Shown here in pieces: positions 25,782 through 36,747 of a stretch of DNA of 64,000 nt; the first letter of the stretch is position 1, and the number at the start of each line of letters is the position of its first letter. Where the stretch lies: assembly GCF_963667555.1 (NCBI RefSeq), contig NZ_OY763421.1, positions 372,001 through 436,000 on the forward strand, written 5' to 3'. The notes under the pieces were generated by a model. It ran no database searches and was not told the origin of the DNA. It saw nothing but the letters and a program-made list of their open reading frames with translations. The stretch is from an uncultured Methanolobus sp. Its GTDB lineage: Archaea > Halobacteriota > Methanosarcinia > Methanosarcinales > Methanosarcinaceae. Both the position numbers and the translations under genes were made by a program.

Positions 25782-26963
25782 TTACTGATCCCGGATGCGT
25801 TGTAATTGCTCGTTATAAACATCCACTGTGGACTCTGCTATTTTGTCCCAGTTGTATCTTGTCCCGATAAGTTTCTGCCCTACTTTTCCAAGTTCATCAT
25901 CGGCATAATTGTTAAGTACGTGATTTATTCCCCATGCAATGGAGTCAGGATTCTGGTAAACAATGACCCCATCCTTGAAATTATCAATAAGGGAAATAGC
26001 ATCGGTTGCAACTATATTCTTTCCTGCGTCCCATGCTTCAAGAAGAATAATTCCGAAAGGCTCGTTGCGGCTTGGTACACATATCAGGTTGCAGGCATTC
26101 ATCCATTTCTTTTTCACGGATTCATCCACATAACCAAGGAAATGGCAACTGTCCATGATATTCATTTCATTTGCGATCCTTTCGCATTCTGGCCGCATTT
26201 CACCTTCACCGATAATGACAAACCTTACGTCCCATTTGTTTGCCAGCACTGCGGGAATAGCTTTCACAAAAAGATCAGGTCCTTTCTGGTAATTCATCCT
26301 GCCTACAAAAAGAGCAACAGGAGCAAATGGATGTATGCCATATTCTTCCTTGAGCTTTCCGGGGGCCACATCCATTTTCATTTTGTCCCCGTGGATGCCA
26401 TTGGGTATTATTGTTAATTTTCCATCAGGGATCTGGTATAGGTACTGGATCTCCTCTTTTAGTTTAGTGGATGTGACGATCACTTTTGCAGATTCGTAGC
26501 CGCCTCTCCATTCCCTGTGGCTTATCTCCATGGCTTCCCACCAGTTGCCATGTTTGTTACCGTTTCTGCCCCATTCGGTACTATGGTAAGTCATTATGAA
26601 TGGAATTCCCAATTCCTCTTTAAGTCTGCATACAAGGTTCACAGGATGCCAGTCATGAACATGTGTGAGGTCGAATTTCCCGAATTTTCCGGTGGCTTCA
26701 GTAAAAGCGCTGTGCATTGAATCGCACATACTGTCCATCTGCTGAACGATACCGCCATCAAGGGCGTGGTAAACTCTGTGGTAATGCACCCCGTTAATCA
26801 CTTCATAGGGTAGCATATCCTTATTGCGTGTAAAAATGTGAATGTCATGTCCTTGAAGTGCCAGGGCTTCAGAAAGCTCGGTCACATGGGGTGCCAGACC
26901 TCCAACTGTAATGGCATTCAGGCTTTCCCATGAGAACATGGCAATTCTTAATTTATTTTCCAT
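25782..26963 (-). CDS. GT4/GT5-type glycosyltransferase, glycogen synthase-like (paralogue 2)
   Basis: 393 residues and a full-length paralogue of the protein at 14.6-15.8 kb, sharing RIAMFSWESL, GGLAPHVTELSE, DWHPVNL, HSTEWGRNGN, GRMNYQKGPDLF and NEPFGIILLEAWDAGK. Retaining GT-B fold, predicted to add glucose units from a nucleotide sugar. Strong ribosome site GAAGTGATCAG. It lies 25 bases after galT. Having two copies in one operon, plus a GT3 synthase, suggests they make different linkages or act on different primers; this is not readable from sequence. Confidence 0.88.
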   Translation of the reverse strand: MENKLRIAMFSWESLNAITVGGLAPHVTELSEALALQGHDIHIFTRNKDMLPYEVINGVHYHRVYHALDGGIVQQMDSMCDSMHSAFTEATGKFGKFDLTHVHDWHPVNLVCRLKEELGIPFIMTYHSTEWGRNGNKHGNWWEAMEISHREWRGGYESAKVIVTSTKLKEEIQYLYQIPDGKLTIIPNGIHGDKMKMDVAPGKLKEEYGIHPFAPVALFVGRMNYQKGPDLFVKAIPAVLANKWDVRFVIIGEGEMRPECERIANEMNIMDSCHFLGYVDESVKKKWMNACNLICVPSRNEPFGIILLEAWDAGKNIVATDAISLIDNFKDGVIVYQNPDSIAWGINHVLNNYADDELGKVGQKLIGTRYNWDKIAESTVDVYNEQLQRIRDQ

Positions 26964-26988
26964 CTGATCACTTCTTAATGCCGGATCC

Positions 26989-27966
26989 TTATTCAGGAGT
27001 CAGCAAATGCTCTACAGCTATTTCTGGCGGGATAGTATTAATGTATATGTCCGTGTTCTTTTCAAATCCCGCTGCAATTGAAGTGATAGGTGCTATTCTC
27101 ACGTTGAAATGATAACTGAGGTCATGGTCTACTTGGAAGAACATGTAATTGTATGCCAGTTCCGGTATTGTCCTGTCAAGTAATTTGACAGCGGTCCGTA
27201 TGCAGTCTCCAAGAGACATGAGCATCTCGTCTGTGAAAGCGGAAATGTGGTTCACATGCTTTTTTGGAAGCATCCACATTTCATACTGGTTTTTGGAACA
27301 ATATGGTGCAATGAGAATGAAATCGTCATTCTCGTAGACCTGTCTTTCTTTTCCATGCTCTTTCTCGATGATACGGCAATAAGGACAACTATTCAGCTCA
27401 GAAATGGCCTTCTTTTCTTTAACAAGGGAAGGCGGCATCAGAGGAATCGCAATGAGCTGGGAATGAGTGTGTTCCAGGGAAGCACCTGCTTTTTTGCCCC
27501 AGTTCTTAAAAAGTGATACATATTCGACACCTTTCTGAGACTGGTAATGAATAACCCGGTCCCTGTAGGTTTTCATAAGAAGCAGAATCTCGTCATCCGA
27601 AAAGAGGTTGATCTTATTTTCGTGGGAAGGGCTCTCAATTATAACTTCATGGTATCCATAGCCTTTTTTTACCTCAAAGCCGGAATTTTCCACTTCCTTT
27701 GCCTCAGGAGATAATGCAGGATAGAGGTTTGGTATACATCTGATCTGCCAGTCCCTGACCAGTGCTTTATCACTATCTTTCAGTATTTCCCCGTCTTTGT
27801 AAACAGCCTGTGCAGGAGGGGTCTTATCTTCATGTCCGCCGCAAAATACACAACTGCCCGGTGCCATTTCCTCACTACAGGCTTTTGGCGCAGATGGCCT
27901 CTTTGCTCTTCCGGATGCTATTATGCAATACTCATCAAGGAAATAGTGTTTGCGTATCTCGGACAT
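26989..27966 (-). CDS. galT: Galactose-1-phosphate uridylyltransferase-like nucleotidyltransferase
   Basis: 325 residues, GalT size. Two HIT-like halves: N-terminal CVFCGGHEDKTPP with zinc-type cysteines and PNLYPALS, and the catalytic loop GASLEHTHSQLIAIP containing the HxHxQ motif (histidine nucleophile). A C-terminal half-domain carries VDHDLSYHFNVRIAP. The enzyme moves UMP between sugar phosphates. In this setting it may feed UDP- or ADP-glucose to the three transferases instead of working in a Leloir pathway, since no galK or galE is seen. Starts two bases after the synthase stop. Confidence 0.88.
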   Translation of the reverse strand: MSEIRKHYFLDEYCIIASGRAKRPSAPKACSEEMAPGSCVFCGGHEDKTPPAQAVYKDGEILKDSDKALVRDWQIRCIPNLYPALSPEAKEVENSGFEVKKGYGYHEVIIESPSHENKINLFSDDEILLLMKTYRDRVIHYQSQKGVEYVSLFKNWGKKAGASLEHTHSQLIAIPLMPPSLVKEKKAISELNSCPYCRIIEKEHGKERQVYENDDFILIAPYCSKNQYEMWMLPKKHVNHISAFTDEMLMSLGDCIRTAVKLLDRTIPELAYNYMFFQVDHDLSYHFNVRIAPITSIAAGFEKNTDIYINTIPPEIAVEHLLTPE

Positions 27967-27968
27967 GT

Positions 27969-29774
27969 TTACTCCATCCTTGTTCCGGTTAAAAGTTCAT
28001 AATAGGTCTTTATTGGTTCTTCCCAGTTCATGTCCTTTGCAAGGAGATTCGCTTCCTGGCAAAGAAGGTTGTACTTTACCTTATCATCGGTGAATGTGTC
28101 AATGAAGTAATCCATTGCAAGCGCGTAGTCTGCTATGGATTCGAGGTATGGGATATTGATGTTGTCAACAACGATGACACCTCCCATTCCCATGACAAGT
28201 CTTTTGAGGGTTTTTAGAGCATCACTGAATCCGCATATCTTACTTACGATACTCGGAGTTGCTTCTTTTCCTGCTTCAAGTCCTGTTAGAAGGAATGGCT
28301 CGTACTTTGAAGGGAAAACACCTGCAATGCATCCTGCCATGAGCTCATCGGATCTCATATTAAGACCGCCGTCATGGTCAGATATCCACTGCGGGTACAG
28401 AACCGCTGAGACATGCCTGCTGCCATCGGTAAGTCTTGAGCATTCCAGACCTCTGGCTTTTATCATCTGCTGAAGACGTATTTCTTCTCCAACCAGCGCT
28501 TCTTCCGGAAGGTTGATCGGGAAATTCTCCGGTGGATTGGTTTTTGGACCATGTGCTGCTATTATAAAGCAGATAACACGGTATTTATCATCAAGATGTC
28601 CTGCATCTATCTCTACTTTGACCATCCTGTCAAGCAATACAAGTGAGTCCAGAAGGTCAGGATAACCCTTGTTCTCGATCTCGATACGGGATATTGAAAA
28701 AATAGGAATGATCCTTTCAGGAGGTATTACCTTGCCGTTGTAAACTGCATATAGTTTCTCAGAAAGGAAGTTCTGTATTCTTTCCCTGCACTCTGTTTTC
28801 TTTTCCCATTCAATGTCCGCTTCCTCATCGTTATCAATTCCATTGCGCACAACAATAGAATCAATTCCGTAGAAGAGTTTTATTTCCTTGCGTGTGGAAT
28901 CTCCAACAGCAGTGACGACATCTGCAAATCCTGATAACGATTCCAGCTTGGCAAAGTTGACCGGCACGCCGCTGTCCCAGGAACTGTCATTTTCTCTTAT
29001 TTTCTGTATGGATTTGTGTCCAGATGATCTTCCCGGAAGTGTTGCATGGTATGTTGCAACGCTTTTCACACTGATCCCAAGTTTCTTGAGTCTTGCAAGT
29101 GCATAGAAAACGCCAAACTCGTGACAGTGAAGTGAAACATGGACAGCAGGCATCAAAGATGCTGCAAACTCGGAAATTGCTTTGTCTTCATATTCTTCGG
29201 AACTGGCATTCCTTGATGTTACAAGTTCTTTCACAAATTCCGAGATAGCATAGGACAGATTGACATAATGGCTATATTCCATACCATTGCCCATACTCTC
29301 ATAGGCCATGGAATCCAGACCAATCAGGTCATATGCTTCTCCTTTGATAGCATTTGCCAGGCAGGTTTCCGATCCTTTGTATTCCACGCTGGTCCGGCAG
29401 AAATCATTTGTCTTGAACATCAGGTGGATTATCTTCACATCATGGACAATTTCAATTCCCGGAAAAACTTCAATACCTTTTGCCTTCAGGTTCTCGATAG
29501 CTTCAAAAATAGGGCCTTCAGGTTCAAGTTCTTCCATGCTGCTCATGTCGGTGATACGATTCAGCCCTTTGTTCCAGTCTGAACCACTATGGCCGTAGTA
29601 AGGTCCGGCAACAATTATTGTGGGAGCCGGCTTTTCCTCGATGACTCCTTTTGATATCAGACTTGCAAGGCTCTTTGCTTCAGCATCGATGACATTCCAT
29701 ATGCCGCCCATTTTATTAGACTTAGGTCCGGCTTCTTCTCCTGCGATAATAATACATTTGCTTTCCAGCATCAT
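27969..29774 (-). CDS. Glycogen synthase, GT3-like
   Basis: 601 residues. Opens with IIIAGEEAGPKSNKMGGIWNV, a variant of the synthase GGxxxV/I sugar-nucleotide loop, then HCHEFGVFYALARLKK, HATLPGRSSGHKS, SRIEIENKGYPDLLDSL and the C-terminal VFPSKYEPFLLTGLEAGKEATPS with the EX7E pair. The order and the latter motif fit the eukaryote-like GT3 family better than bacterial GT5 GlgA. It adds glucose from UDP-glucose to glycogen in the cytoplasm. First gene of the 13-gene directon, with ribosome site GGGAGACGGGA before either of two adjacent ATGs. Confidence 0.85.
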   Translation of the reverse strand: MMLESKCIIIAGEEAGPKSNKMGGIWNVIDAEAKSLASLISKGVIEEKPAPTIIVAGPYYGHSGSDWNKGLNRITDMSSMEELEPEGPIFEAIENLKAKGIEVFPGIEIVHDVKIIHLMFKTNDFCRTSVEYKGSETCLANAIKGEAYDLIGLDSMAYESMGNGMEYSHYVNLSYAISEFVKELVTSRNASSEEYEDKAISEFAASLMPAVHVSLHCHEFGVFYALARLKKLGISVKSVATYHATLPGRSSGHKSIQKIRENDSSWDSGVPVNFAKLESLSGFADVVTAVGDSTRKEIKLFYGIDSIVVRNGIDNDEEADIEWEKKTECRERIQNFLSEKLYAVYNGKVIPPERIIPIFSISRIEIENKGYPDLLDSLVLLDRMVKVEIDAGHLDDKYRVICFIIAAHGPKTNPPENFPINLPEEALVGEEIRLQQMIKARGLECSRLTDGSRHVSAVLYPQWISDHDGGLNMRSDELMAGCIAGVFPSKYEPFLLTGLEAGKEATPSIVSKICGFSDALKTLKRLVMGMGGVIVVDNINIPYLESIADYALAMDYFIDTFTDDKVKYNLLCQEANLLAKDMNWEEPIKTYYELLTGTRME

Positions 29775-29948
29775 TCCCGTCTCCCTTAATTATCTTCTTT
29801 CATAAATAGAGTTCCGATTATATATGAAAATATCTGAAAGTTCAATCTTGTTAACTGTGTTCTTATTTTTGGAAGTTAACAATTATATATTATTACCAAT
29901 ACTATTATATTTATATCTGATATCATTCCAACTTTTCAGGCAGGTTTA
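29775..29948. promoter_or_regulatory. Divergent promoter region: glycogen directon and hybrid kinase
   Basis: On the minus strand CATATATAATC (complement of 29816-29830) lies about 50 bases before the synthase start and would serve the glycogen operon. On the plus strand ATTATATTTATATC (about 29905-29918) lies about 35 bases before the kinase start. No clear operator palindrome was found. Confidence 0.5.
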
Positions 29949-32900
29949 ATGAACACGGAAACCAAAAATGATATGATTTCTGTTTCACCACAGGAAAAAG
30001 ATAATGGTTACAGGTCATTATTTTACAATAATCATTCAGCTATGGCTTTGTTTGATCCAGAATCCGCGTCTATAATCGATGTAAACAATGCTGCATGTAA
30101 TTTTTATGGCTGGACTCGTGATGAGTTCATTGCTAAAAGGATATTTGATATAGTCATGTTGCCTGAACAGGAGATCATTTCTTCAATTGAAATGGTAAAG
30201 AATGAAGAAAAAAATCGTTTTATCTCCAGGAACAAACTTGCTAATGGCGAAATCCGTGATGTGGAAATCGATGCAATTCCTGTAAAAATAGAAGGCAGAG
30301 ACCTTTTGTGTGTGGTTCTTAATGATGTCACAGAACGCACTATCGTTCAGGAAGAGCTGGTCAAAAGCCATATCAAATACCGTCTGCTTGCTGACACTAC
30401 TTTTGAGGGTATTGTAATTCACGATAATGGAATAGCTCTGGAAGCCAATAATGCAGTTTCAAGGGTAACAGGTTATGATCTGGATGAAGTTCTGGGCAAC
30501 AATATCCTGCAGATGCTTGTTCACCCCGATGACCTGAAAATTGTCTTTCAGAATATGGTCAATGATGCCACGAAACCATACGAAGTCCGTGCCATAAAAA
30601 AGGATGGAACTGTTTTTCCTATTGAGATAGAAGCACATAGTATTATGCATAACGGAAAGCACATTCGTGTGGCTGCTGTTCGTGATATTACCGAACGTAA
30701 AATTACAGAAGCAAAACTTGAAAAGGAAGACATACTGCTTAAAGGCCTTCTTGATTCAATACCTGATATGATCTTTTTCAAGGATCTTAATGGAAAATAC
30801 CTGGGGTGCAATCCGGTATTTTCAAGATTTGTCGGTAAAGACAGAGATAAAATAATCGGACTAACTTCGTATGATGTATACAGTAAAGAGAAAGCTGATA
30901 TTTACACGAAAGAAGATGAAATGACGATCAAGGAAAGAATGATCATACAGGAGAAGGTATGGGATAACTATCCGGATGGCTCAGAGGTTCTATTTGATAT
31001 AATAAAGGCTCCTCTTATTGATCAGTCTGGAAAGGTCATTGGTCTTGTAGGTGTTGGGCATAATATTACAAATATCTGGAAAGCAGAGCAAACGATCAAA
31101 GAGATAAATCATCTTAATCAGTCTACTCTCGATTCGCTTGATGCGAATGTATGTGTCCTTGATGAAGAAGGAGTAATTATCAAAACAAATGCTTCATGGA
31201 AGAATTTTGCTCAGATCAATGAAGAGTTGAGTAATAAATTTGGCGAAGGAAAAAATATCCTGCATTCACTAAGAGAATCTAATAAGGAGTTTTATGGCGG
31301 AACCCTGAACTTTGCAAAAGGTATAGAAAGTGTGATGCAGGGAGAGTCGGATTATTTTGAAGTTGAGTTTCTCTGTCCTTTTGTAGATTATGAACAGTGG
31401 TTTGTAACAAAAGTTCGTCCTTTTGCAGATACTGAGATCTTTCCACGTAAAGTTGTGATTTCCCGTATTGATATTACCTCGATCAAAATCGCTGAGAAGA
31501 AATTGCAGGAATACAATGATAAGTTAAAAATCAAGAACAAAGAGCTTGATAAAGCTTTGATTATGGCTGAGGAAGCCACAAGGGCCAAAAGTGAGTTCCT
31601 GGCCAATATGTCTCATGAGATCCGTACACCAATGAATGGTGTGATCGGAATGACAACACTTCTTCTAACTACTGATCTGGATGATGAGCAGAGGCATTAT
31701 GTGGATACGGTTCAGAAAAGTGGTGAATCCCTGCTTGAACTTATCAATGATATTCTTGATATTTCAAAGATAGAAGCCGGTAAGCTGGAACTTGAAGTGC
31801 TGCCCATTGACCTAAATGATGTTCTTGAGGAAGTTGCTTCACTTTTAGCAGTTAAGGCCCATGACAAAGATCTTGAATTCATATGCGCGGCTGATCCGGA
31901 TGTGCCTGCGAATATAATTGCAGATCCTTCCAGGTTAAAACAGGTTCTGATAAACCTTGGCGGGAATGCCATCAAATTCACACATGAAGGTGAAGTTGTT
32001 ATCAATGTGTCTCTTGTGTCAGAGAGTGATTCGCAAACAACCCTGCTTTTCTCTGTAAAAGATACTGGAATTGGTATTCCTGCCGATAAGACCGATATCC
32101 TCTTTTCCAAGTTCAGCCAGGTGGATACTTCCATTACCAGAAATTATGGTGGCACAGGTCTTGGACTTGCCATATCCAAAGAGCTTGTAGCGCAAATGTC
32201 TGGAACTATAGGGGTCAACAGTGAAGAGGGTAAAGGCTCAGAATTCTGGTTCAGGGCTCCATTCAGTAAGCATTCAAAAGTAACCAAGATGCAAAAATAC
32301 AACAACATAGAACACATCCGTGCCCTTGTAGTTGATGATAATGACACGAATCGCGAGTATCTTGTAAAATTGCTGCGTTCATGGGGAATGAATTCGCAGG
32401 AGGCAGCAGACGGTCCTTCAGCTCTTCTTGCACTTTTAAAAGCCAATAATGAAGGTGACCCTTTCCAGTTAGCATTACTGGATATGCAGATGCCTGAGAT
32501 AGATGGTCTGTCTCTTGGAAGGATCATTAAATCTGATGAAAAGCTCAGTGATATATCACTGGTATTACTGAGTTCCCTGGGAAAACATGCAGATTCGTGG
32601 GCAGAGTTCAAAACTAATTTTGATGCGTATATCTCAAAGCCTGTAAAGGCTTCTGAACTCTACGATAAGTTGTGCTCGATCTACAGTAACGATCCAGAAT
32701 CTCAGATATCGATATCCAAAGACACTGCTATTTCTTCAGGGACACTTGGTGGAATTAATGCCAGTATACTGCTTGTAGAGGACAACGTGGTGAACCAGCA
32801 TGTTGCACAAAGCATGTTACAAAAGCTCGGGCTGGACGTAGAGGTTGCAGATAATGGTATGGAGGCTATAAAAGCCTTAAAAGCAAAGAAATATGACCTG

Positions 32901-33506
32901 ATCTTCATGGATGTCCAGATGCCTGAAATGGATGGTCTGGAAGCAACAAGGCAGATAAGAAAGATGCAGGAGTTCAGCAGGGAGCATGTAACGATCATTG
33001 CAATGACCGCCCATGCAATGCAGGATGACCGGCAGCGTTGCCTAGAAGCAGGCATGGATGACTACATCTCAAAACCAATTAAGATCCAGTCACTGATCCA
33101 TACCCTTGATTACTGGCTGATAAAAAAGCATCCTGAAATGCAGGCAAATGTAGCCATGTCTGCAAAACCAGCAGGGAATGAGCTTGTTTTTGATGACAGA
33201 TTACTTCTGGAAAACACGATGGATGACCTTCAACTTGCAAGAAAGGTGATCTCCATTTTTATGAATAATGCAGACAGGCAGTTAGAAGCCCTGAAAAATG
33301 CAATTATTAATGGAAATGGTGATATCACAAACCTTGCTCATACTTTTAAGGGGGCTACTGCAAGTGTTGGTGGCATGTCCCTCAGTAACTTTGTTGCAGA
33401 AATAGAGGCAGAAGCAAAGTCCGGTAATGGTTCAGGCATGCAGGAAATGATCCCTGAACTTGACAGAAGATATGAGGAATTGTTAAGCGAGCTGAAACAG
33501 CTGTGA
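29949..33506 (+). CDS. Hybrid sensor histidine kinase: 4 PAS, HisKA, HATPase, 2 REC, HPt
   Basis: 1185 residues, no membrane helix, so a cytoplasmic sensor. Four PAS-like domains (about 20-135, 145-260, 265-385, 390-525), a short coiled coil, dimerisation domain with His556 in [11 protein letters not shown], HATPase (about 665-785, DTGIGIP and [10 protein letters not shown]), receiver 1 (Asp845 in [11 protein letters not shown]), receiver 2 (Asp988 in [11 protein letters not shown]) and an HPt domain with His1131 in AHTFKGA. It forms a complete phosphorelay in one chain and needs an outside response regulator, not seen nearby. Neighbouring paralogue at 33.7 kb shares the C-terminal two thirds. 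Confidence 0.96.
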   Translation: MNTETKNDMISVSPQEKDNGYRSLFYNNHSAMALFDPESASIIDVNNAACNFYGWTRDEFIAKRIFDIVMLPEQEIISSIEMVKNEEKNRFISRNKLANGEIRDVEIDAIPVKIEGRDLLCVVLNDVTERTIVQEELVKSHIKYRLLADTTFEGIVIHDNGIALEANNAVSRVTGYDLDEVLGNNILQMLVHPDDLKIVFQNMVNDATKPYEVRAIKKDGTVFPIEIEAHSIMHNGKHIRVAAVRDITERKITEAKLEKEDILLKGLLDSIPDMIFFKDLNGKYLGCNPVFSRFVGKDRDKIIGLTSYDVYSKEKADIYTKEDEMTIKERMIIQEKVWDNYPDGSEVLFDIIKAPLIDQSGKVIGLVGVGHNITNIWKAEQTIKEINHLNQSTLDSLDANVCVLDEEGVIIKTNASWKNFAQINEELSNKFGEGKNILHSLRESNKEFYGGTLNFAKGIESVMQGESDYFEVEFLCPFVDYEQWFVTKVRPFADTEIFPRKVVISRIDITSIKIAEKKLQEYNDKLKIKNKELDKALIMAEEATRAKSEFLANMSHEIRTPMNGVIGMTTLLLTTDLDDEQRHYVDTVQKSGESLLELINDILDISKIEAGKLELEVLPIDLNDVLEEVASLLAVKAHDKDLEFICAADPDVPANIIADPSRLKQVLINLGGNAIKFTHEGEVVINVSLVSESDSQTTLLFSVKDTGIGIPADKTDILFSKFSQVDTSITRNYGGTGLGLAISKELVAQMSGTIGVNSEEGKGSEFWFRAPFSKHSKVTKMQKYNNIEHIRALVVDDNDTNREYLVKLLRSWGMNSQEAADGPSALLALLKANNEGDPFQLALLDMQMPEIDGLSLGRIIKSDEKLSDISLVLLSSLGKHADSWAEFKTNFDAYISKPVKASELYDKLCSIYSNDPESQISISKDTAISSGTLGGINASILLVEDNVVNQHVAQSMLQKLGLDVEVADNGMEAIKALKAKKYDLIFMDVQMPEMDGLEATRQIRKMQEFSREHVTIIAMTAHAMQDDRQRCLEAGMDDYISKPIKIQSLIHTLDYWLIKKHPEMQANVAMSAKPAGNELVFDDRLLLENTMDDLQLARKVISIFMNNADRQLEALKNAIINGNGDITNLAHTFKGATASVGGMSLSNFVAEIEAEAKSGNGSGMQEMIPELDRRYEELLSELKQL

Positions 33507-33700
33507 GAATACTTTTGTGGGTTCGATAGCATCATATTGTTGTTGACGCTGGTCAAATAGATACGTTTATTTACTATTCTCTAAATATATATTGAATAAT
33601 AATATATATCATATTTGTATTCAGAAGCACACCTGCATTTTTGTAGTAAATCCATGAGTTCTGATATGTTCTGCAAGTATGATGGATCGCAGGTATTAAT

Positions 33701-36454
33701 ATGCGCGCTGAAGATGAACAAAAAGAGTGCAACAATGATTACAGGTCATTGTTTGAAAACGAATATATTATCATGCTTTTGCTTGACCCGGATACAGCAG
33801 ATATTGTTGATGTTAATAGCGCTGCATGCAACTTTTATGGCTACTCACATGAAGAGTTCCTTGGTAAAAAGATATTTGATATCAGCACATTGCCTGATGA
33901 AGAATTGATTGACGGATTAAAAAATGCAAAACAAGAGACTAAGAATTATTTCTTCTGTGAACACAAGCTTGCCAACGGTAGTTTACAGCATGTAGAAGTT
34001 CACTTGTTTCCAGTTTTGATAGATTTTAAATGCCTGCTTTTTTCTGTAGTTCATAATATCGCTCAGCGCAATAACAATTGTGACAAACTGCTTCAAAGCC
34101 AGATGAAATATCGCATGCTTGCAGATGCAGCTTTTGAAGCTATTATTATTCATAATAACGGAATCATACTGGAATCTAATAAAGCAATAATGAAGGTTCT
34201 TGGATACAATTCCAGGGATATTATCGGAAAAGACATCTTAAAACTGATAATTCATCCGGATTATGTTGAAAAGGTAATGAGTAACATTTCATCCGGATAT
34301 TCGAAACCTTATGATGCTGATTGCATTAAAAAGGATGGGACTGTAGTTCCTGTGGAGATTCTGGCTCATAATACGGTACATAATGGAAAAAATGTTCGTG
34401 TAGCTGCCATGCGTGATATTAGTGATCGCAAGCTTGCAGAAAAAAAGCTAAAAGAATATAATGATAAGCTGGAACTTAAGAACAAGGAGCTTGATTCGGC
34501 TTTGATAAAAGCTGAAGAGGCTACCAGAACAAAGAGTGAGTTTCTGGCAAACATGTCGCATGAGATCCGAACACCGATGAACGGTGTAATTGGAATGACA
34601 TCCCTGCTTCTTGAAACAAAACTCAATGAAGAGCAACAGCAATATGTGAATACAATTCAGACAAGCAGTGAAGTCCTGCTTGACCTTATAAACGATATAC
34701 TTGATATTTCAAAGATAGAAGCCGGAAAACTGGAATTTGAGCATCTGGCGATAAACCTGAATGACATTTTTGAGGAACTCTCCCTGCTTCTTGCTGTCAA
34801 AGCCAACGATAAAAACATAGAACTGATATGTTCTCCTGAGCCTGATGTGCCAACAAATATCGTTGCAGATCCGGCCAGATTAAAACAGATACTGATAAAC
34901 CTTGCAGGGAATGCTATAAAATTCACTCACAAAGGTGAGGTTGTAGTAACTGCTTCCACAACTTCGCAATCAGATTCGGATGTAACCCTGCGTTTTTCAG
35001 TGAGAGATACCGGCATTGGAATTCCTGAAGACAAAATCAATCTTCTATTCAATAAGTTCATTCAGGTGGATGCTTCAACCACACGTAATTATGGTGGCAC
35101 AGGTCTTGGACTTGCCATATCCAGAGAACTTGTCGAGCAAATGGGCGGAACGATTGGTGTTAACAGTGAAGTAAGTAAAGGCTCTGAATTCTGGTTCCAG
35201 ATCACCTTTGATAAGCACTCCGAAATTAAAAGTAAGAAGAAAGACTGTTCAAGAATTGAAGATGTACGTGTGCTTGTGGTCGATGACAATAGATCGAGTC
35301 GTAAATTACTCGCAAGAACGCTTAGGTTGTGGGGTCTTGATGTTGAAGAGACTGAAGACGGACCTTCAGCAGTTATTGCTCTTTCAGAGGCATATGAATC
35401 TCAGAAACCTTTCACAATTGCGTTAATTGACATGGATATGCCAAAAATGGATGGTGAATACCTCGCACGTATTATCAAATCCGATTCAAGAAACAGCGAC
35501 ATATCGCTTGTTGTTCTAAGTTCGACAATTCCACGCTCAGAATCATGGTCTGTACTCAAATCTTATTTTGAAACATACGTCACAAAACCGGTAAGAACCT
35601 CTGATCTTTGCTCTAAGCTGTATTCAGTAGTTCATGATGGTGGCCAGCCATCGGAATTACAGTTTGAGAACCAGGATTCTGATATCAATAAATTCAAAAA
35701 TATTGGTGCAAAGATCTTGCTAGTAGAAGACAATGTGGTAAATCAGCAGGTTGCACTCGGAATGATCAAAAAACTGGGAATAAATGCCGATGTTGTAAGT
35801 AATGGTCTTGAGGCGATAGAAGCTTTCAGATCACCGGAATATGACCTTGTGCTTATGGATGTGCAAATGCCAAAAATGAATGGAATGGAAGCAACAAAGA
35901 AAATTCGAAAAATCGAAACTTCCATTTCAAGTCACATCCCAATAGTTGCCATGACTGCTCATGCAATGAAAGATGACCGAAAACGCTGCCTTGAAGCAGG
36001 AATGGATGATTACATATCAAAACCGATAAAGATCCAGTCGCTTATCCATACACTTGATTACTGGCTGATAAAAAAGCAGGATATGGCTGCAACAGATACT
36101 CATTCATCTGTTAAAGAAAAAGAGACCGAACTTATTTTCGATAGCAAACTGCTCATGGATAATACAATGAATGACCTGGAACTTTCCAGGCGTGTTATCT
36201 CTATTTTCTTAAACAATGCTCCACGTCAACTGAGTGACCTGAAGAATTCAATTCTTGATCAACCAGATACTATCGTTGAAAAAGCTCACACTTTCAAAGG
36301 AGCTACTGCAAGTGTTGGCGGCATGTCACTGAGCAAATATGTAGCTCACATTGAGGCAGAAGCCCGTTCAGGTAATGTTGCTGATCTTCATGAAACGATT
36401 CCCGAACTTGACAGAAGATATGAAGTGCTGGTAGAAGAATTGAAAAAACTGTGA
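33701..36454 (+). CDS. Hybrid sensor histidine kinase paralogue: 2 PAS, HisKA, HATPase, 2 REC, HPt
   Basis: 917 residues, cytoplasmic. Two PAS domains (about 20-130 and 135-250), then His287 in [11 protein letters not shown], HATPase with DTGIGIP and [10 protein letters not shown], receiver Asp577 ([11 protein letters not shown]), receiver Asp720 ([11 protein letters not shown]) and HPt His863 (AHTFKGA). The stretch [20 protein letters not shown] is identical to the upstream kinase, so tandem duplication followed by loss of two PAS domains is likely. The start has only a weak ribosome site. A TATA-like AAATATATATTG lies about 110 bases upstream, so it has its own promoter. Confidence 0.95.
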   Translation: MRAEDEQKECNNDYRSLFENEYIIMLLLDPDTADIVDVNSAACNFYGYSHEEFLGKKIFDISTLPDEELIDGLKNAKQETKNYFFCEHKLANGSLQHVEVHLFPVLIDFKCLLFSVVHNIAQRNNNCDKLLQSQMKYRMLADAAFEAIIIHNNGIILESNKAIMKVLGYNSRDIIGKDILKLIIHPDYVEKVMSNISSGYSKPYDADCIKKDGTVVPVEILAHNTVHNGKNVRVAAMRDISDRKLAEKKLKEYNDKLELKNKELDSALIKAEEATRTKSEFLANMSHEIRTPMNGVIGMTSLLLETKLNEEQQQYVNTIQTSSEVLLDLINDILDISKIEAGKLEFEHLAINLNDIFEELSLLLAVKANDKNIELICSPEPDVPTNIVADPARLKQILINLAGNAIKFTHKGEVVVTASTTSQSDSDVTLRFSVRDTGIGIPEDKINLLFNKFIQVDASTTRNYGGTGLGLAISRELVEQMGGTIGVNSEVSKGSEFWFQITFDKHSEIKSKKKDCSRIEDVRVLVVDDNRSSRKLLARTLRLWGLDVEETEDGPSAVIALSEAYESQKPFTIALIDMDMPKMDGEYLARIIKSDSRNSDISLVVLSSTIPRSESWSVLKSYFETYVTKPVRTSDLCSKLYSVVHDGGQPSELQFENQDSDINKFKNIGAKILLVEDNVVNQQVALGMIKKLGINADVVSNGLEAIEAFRSPEYDLVLMDVQMPKMNGMEATKKIRKIETSISSHIPIVAMTAHAMKDDRKRCLEAGMDDYISKPIKIQSLIHTLDYWLIKKQDMAATDTHSSVKEKETELIFDSKLLMDNTMNDLELSRRVISIFLNNAPRQLSDLKNSILDQPDTIVEKAHTFKGATASVGGMSLSKYVAHIEAEARSGNVADLHETIPELDRRYEVLVEELKKL

Positions 36455-36479
36455 TTAAATCTGTTACCTGAACTTTTCG

Positions 36480-36745
36480 TTTCCATAAAAACAATGGGAA
36501 TCTAAAAACAACATAACAATCCGCCAAAGGCGGCACATTCCAATCCCTGCACACAGAAAATTGCATTCATGCCTGAGAATTCTACAGAAGGCACGCAAAG
36601 AAAGTATTCCACTGCAATATGTCAATTATTTAGTACTACCTGAGGGGAAAACGCTGGCTTTGCCGGACCATTCGGGACCATTCAAGTTTCGCAATCGTGA
36701 AAAAAATCATAATGACACGATTTCTACAGAGCCATTTTGTAATGC
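36480..36745 (+). repeat. Dispersed structured repeat, copy 2
   Basis: Same order of blocks as copy 1: TTTCCATAAAAACAATGGGAATC (left-end inverted repeat), CCGCC-AAA-GGCGG, CACATTCC, middle with GAATTCTACAGAAGG and AAAGAAAGTATTCCA, then GGGAAAACGCTGGCTTTGCCGG and ACCATTCGGGACCATTCAAG, right end GATTTCTACAGAGCC. In this copy the second hairpin has CTGGC in place of CCGGC, which still pairs through a G-U. Its right end is two bases from the stop of the minus-strand MscS gene. Confidence 0.75.
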
Positions 36746-36747
36746 CT

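Noticed and set aside
33615..33908. 97-codon frame upstream of and overlapping the second hybrid kinase
   Set aside because: It overlaps the PAS domain of the kinase in another frame and has no domain; shadow frame.
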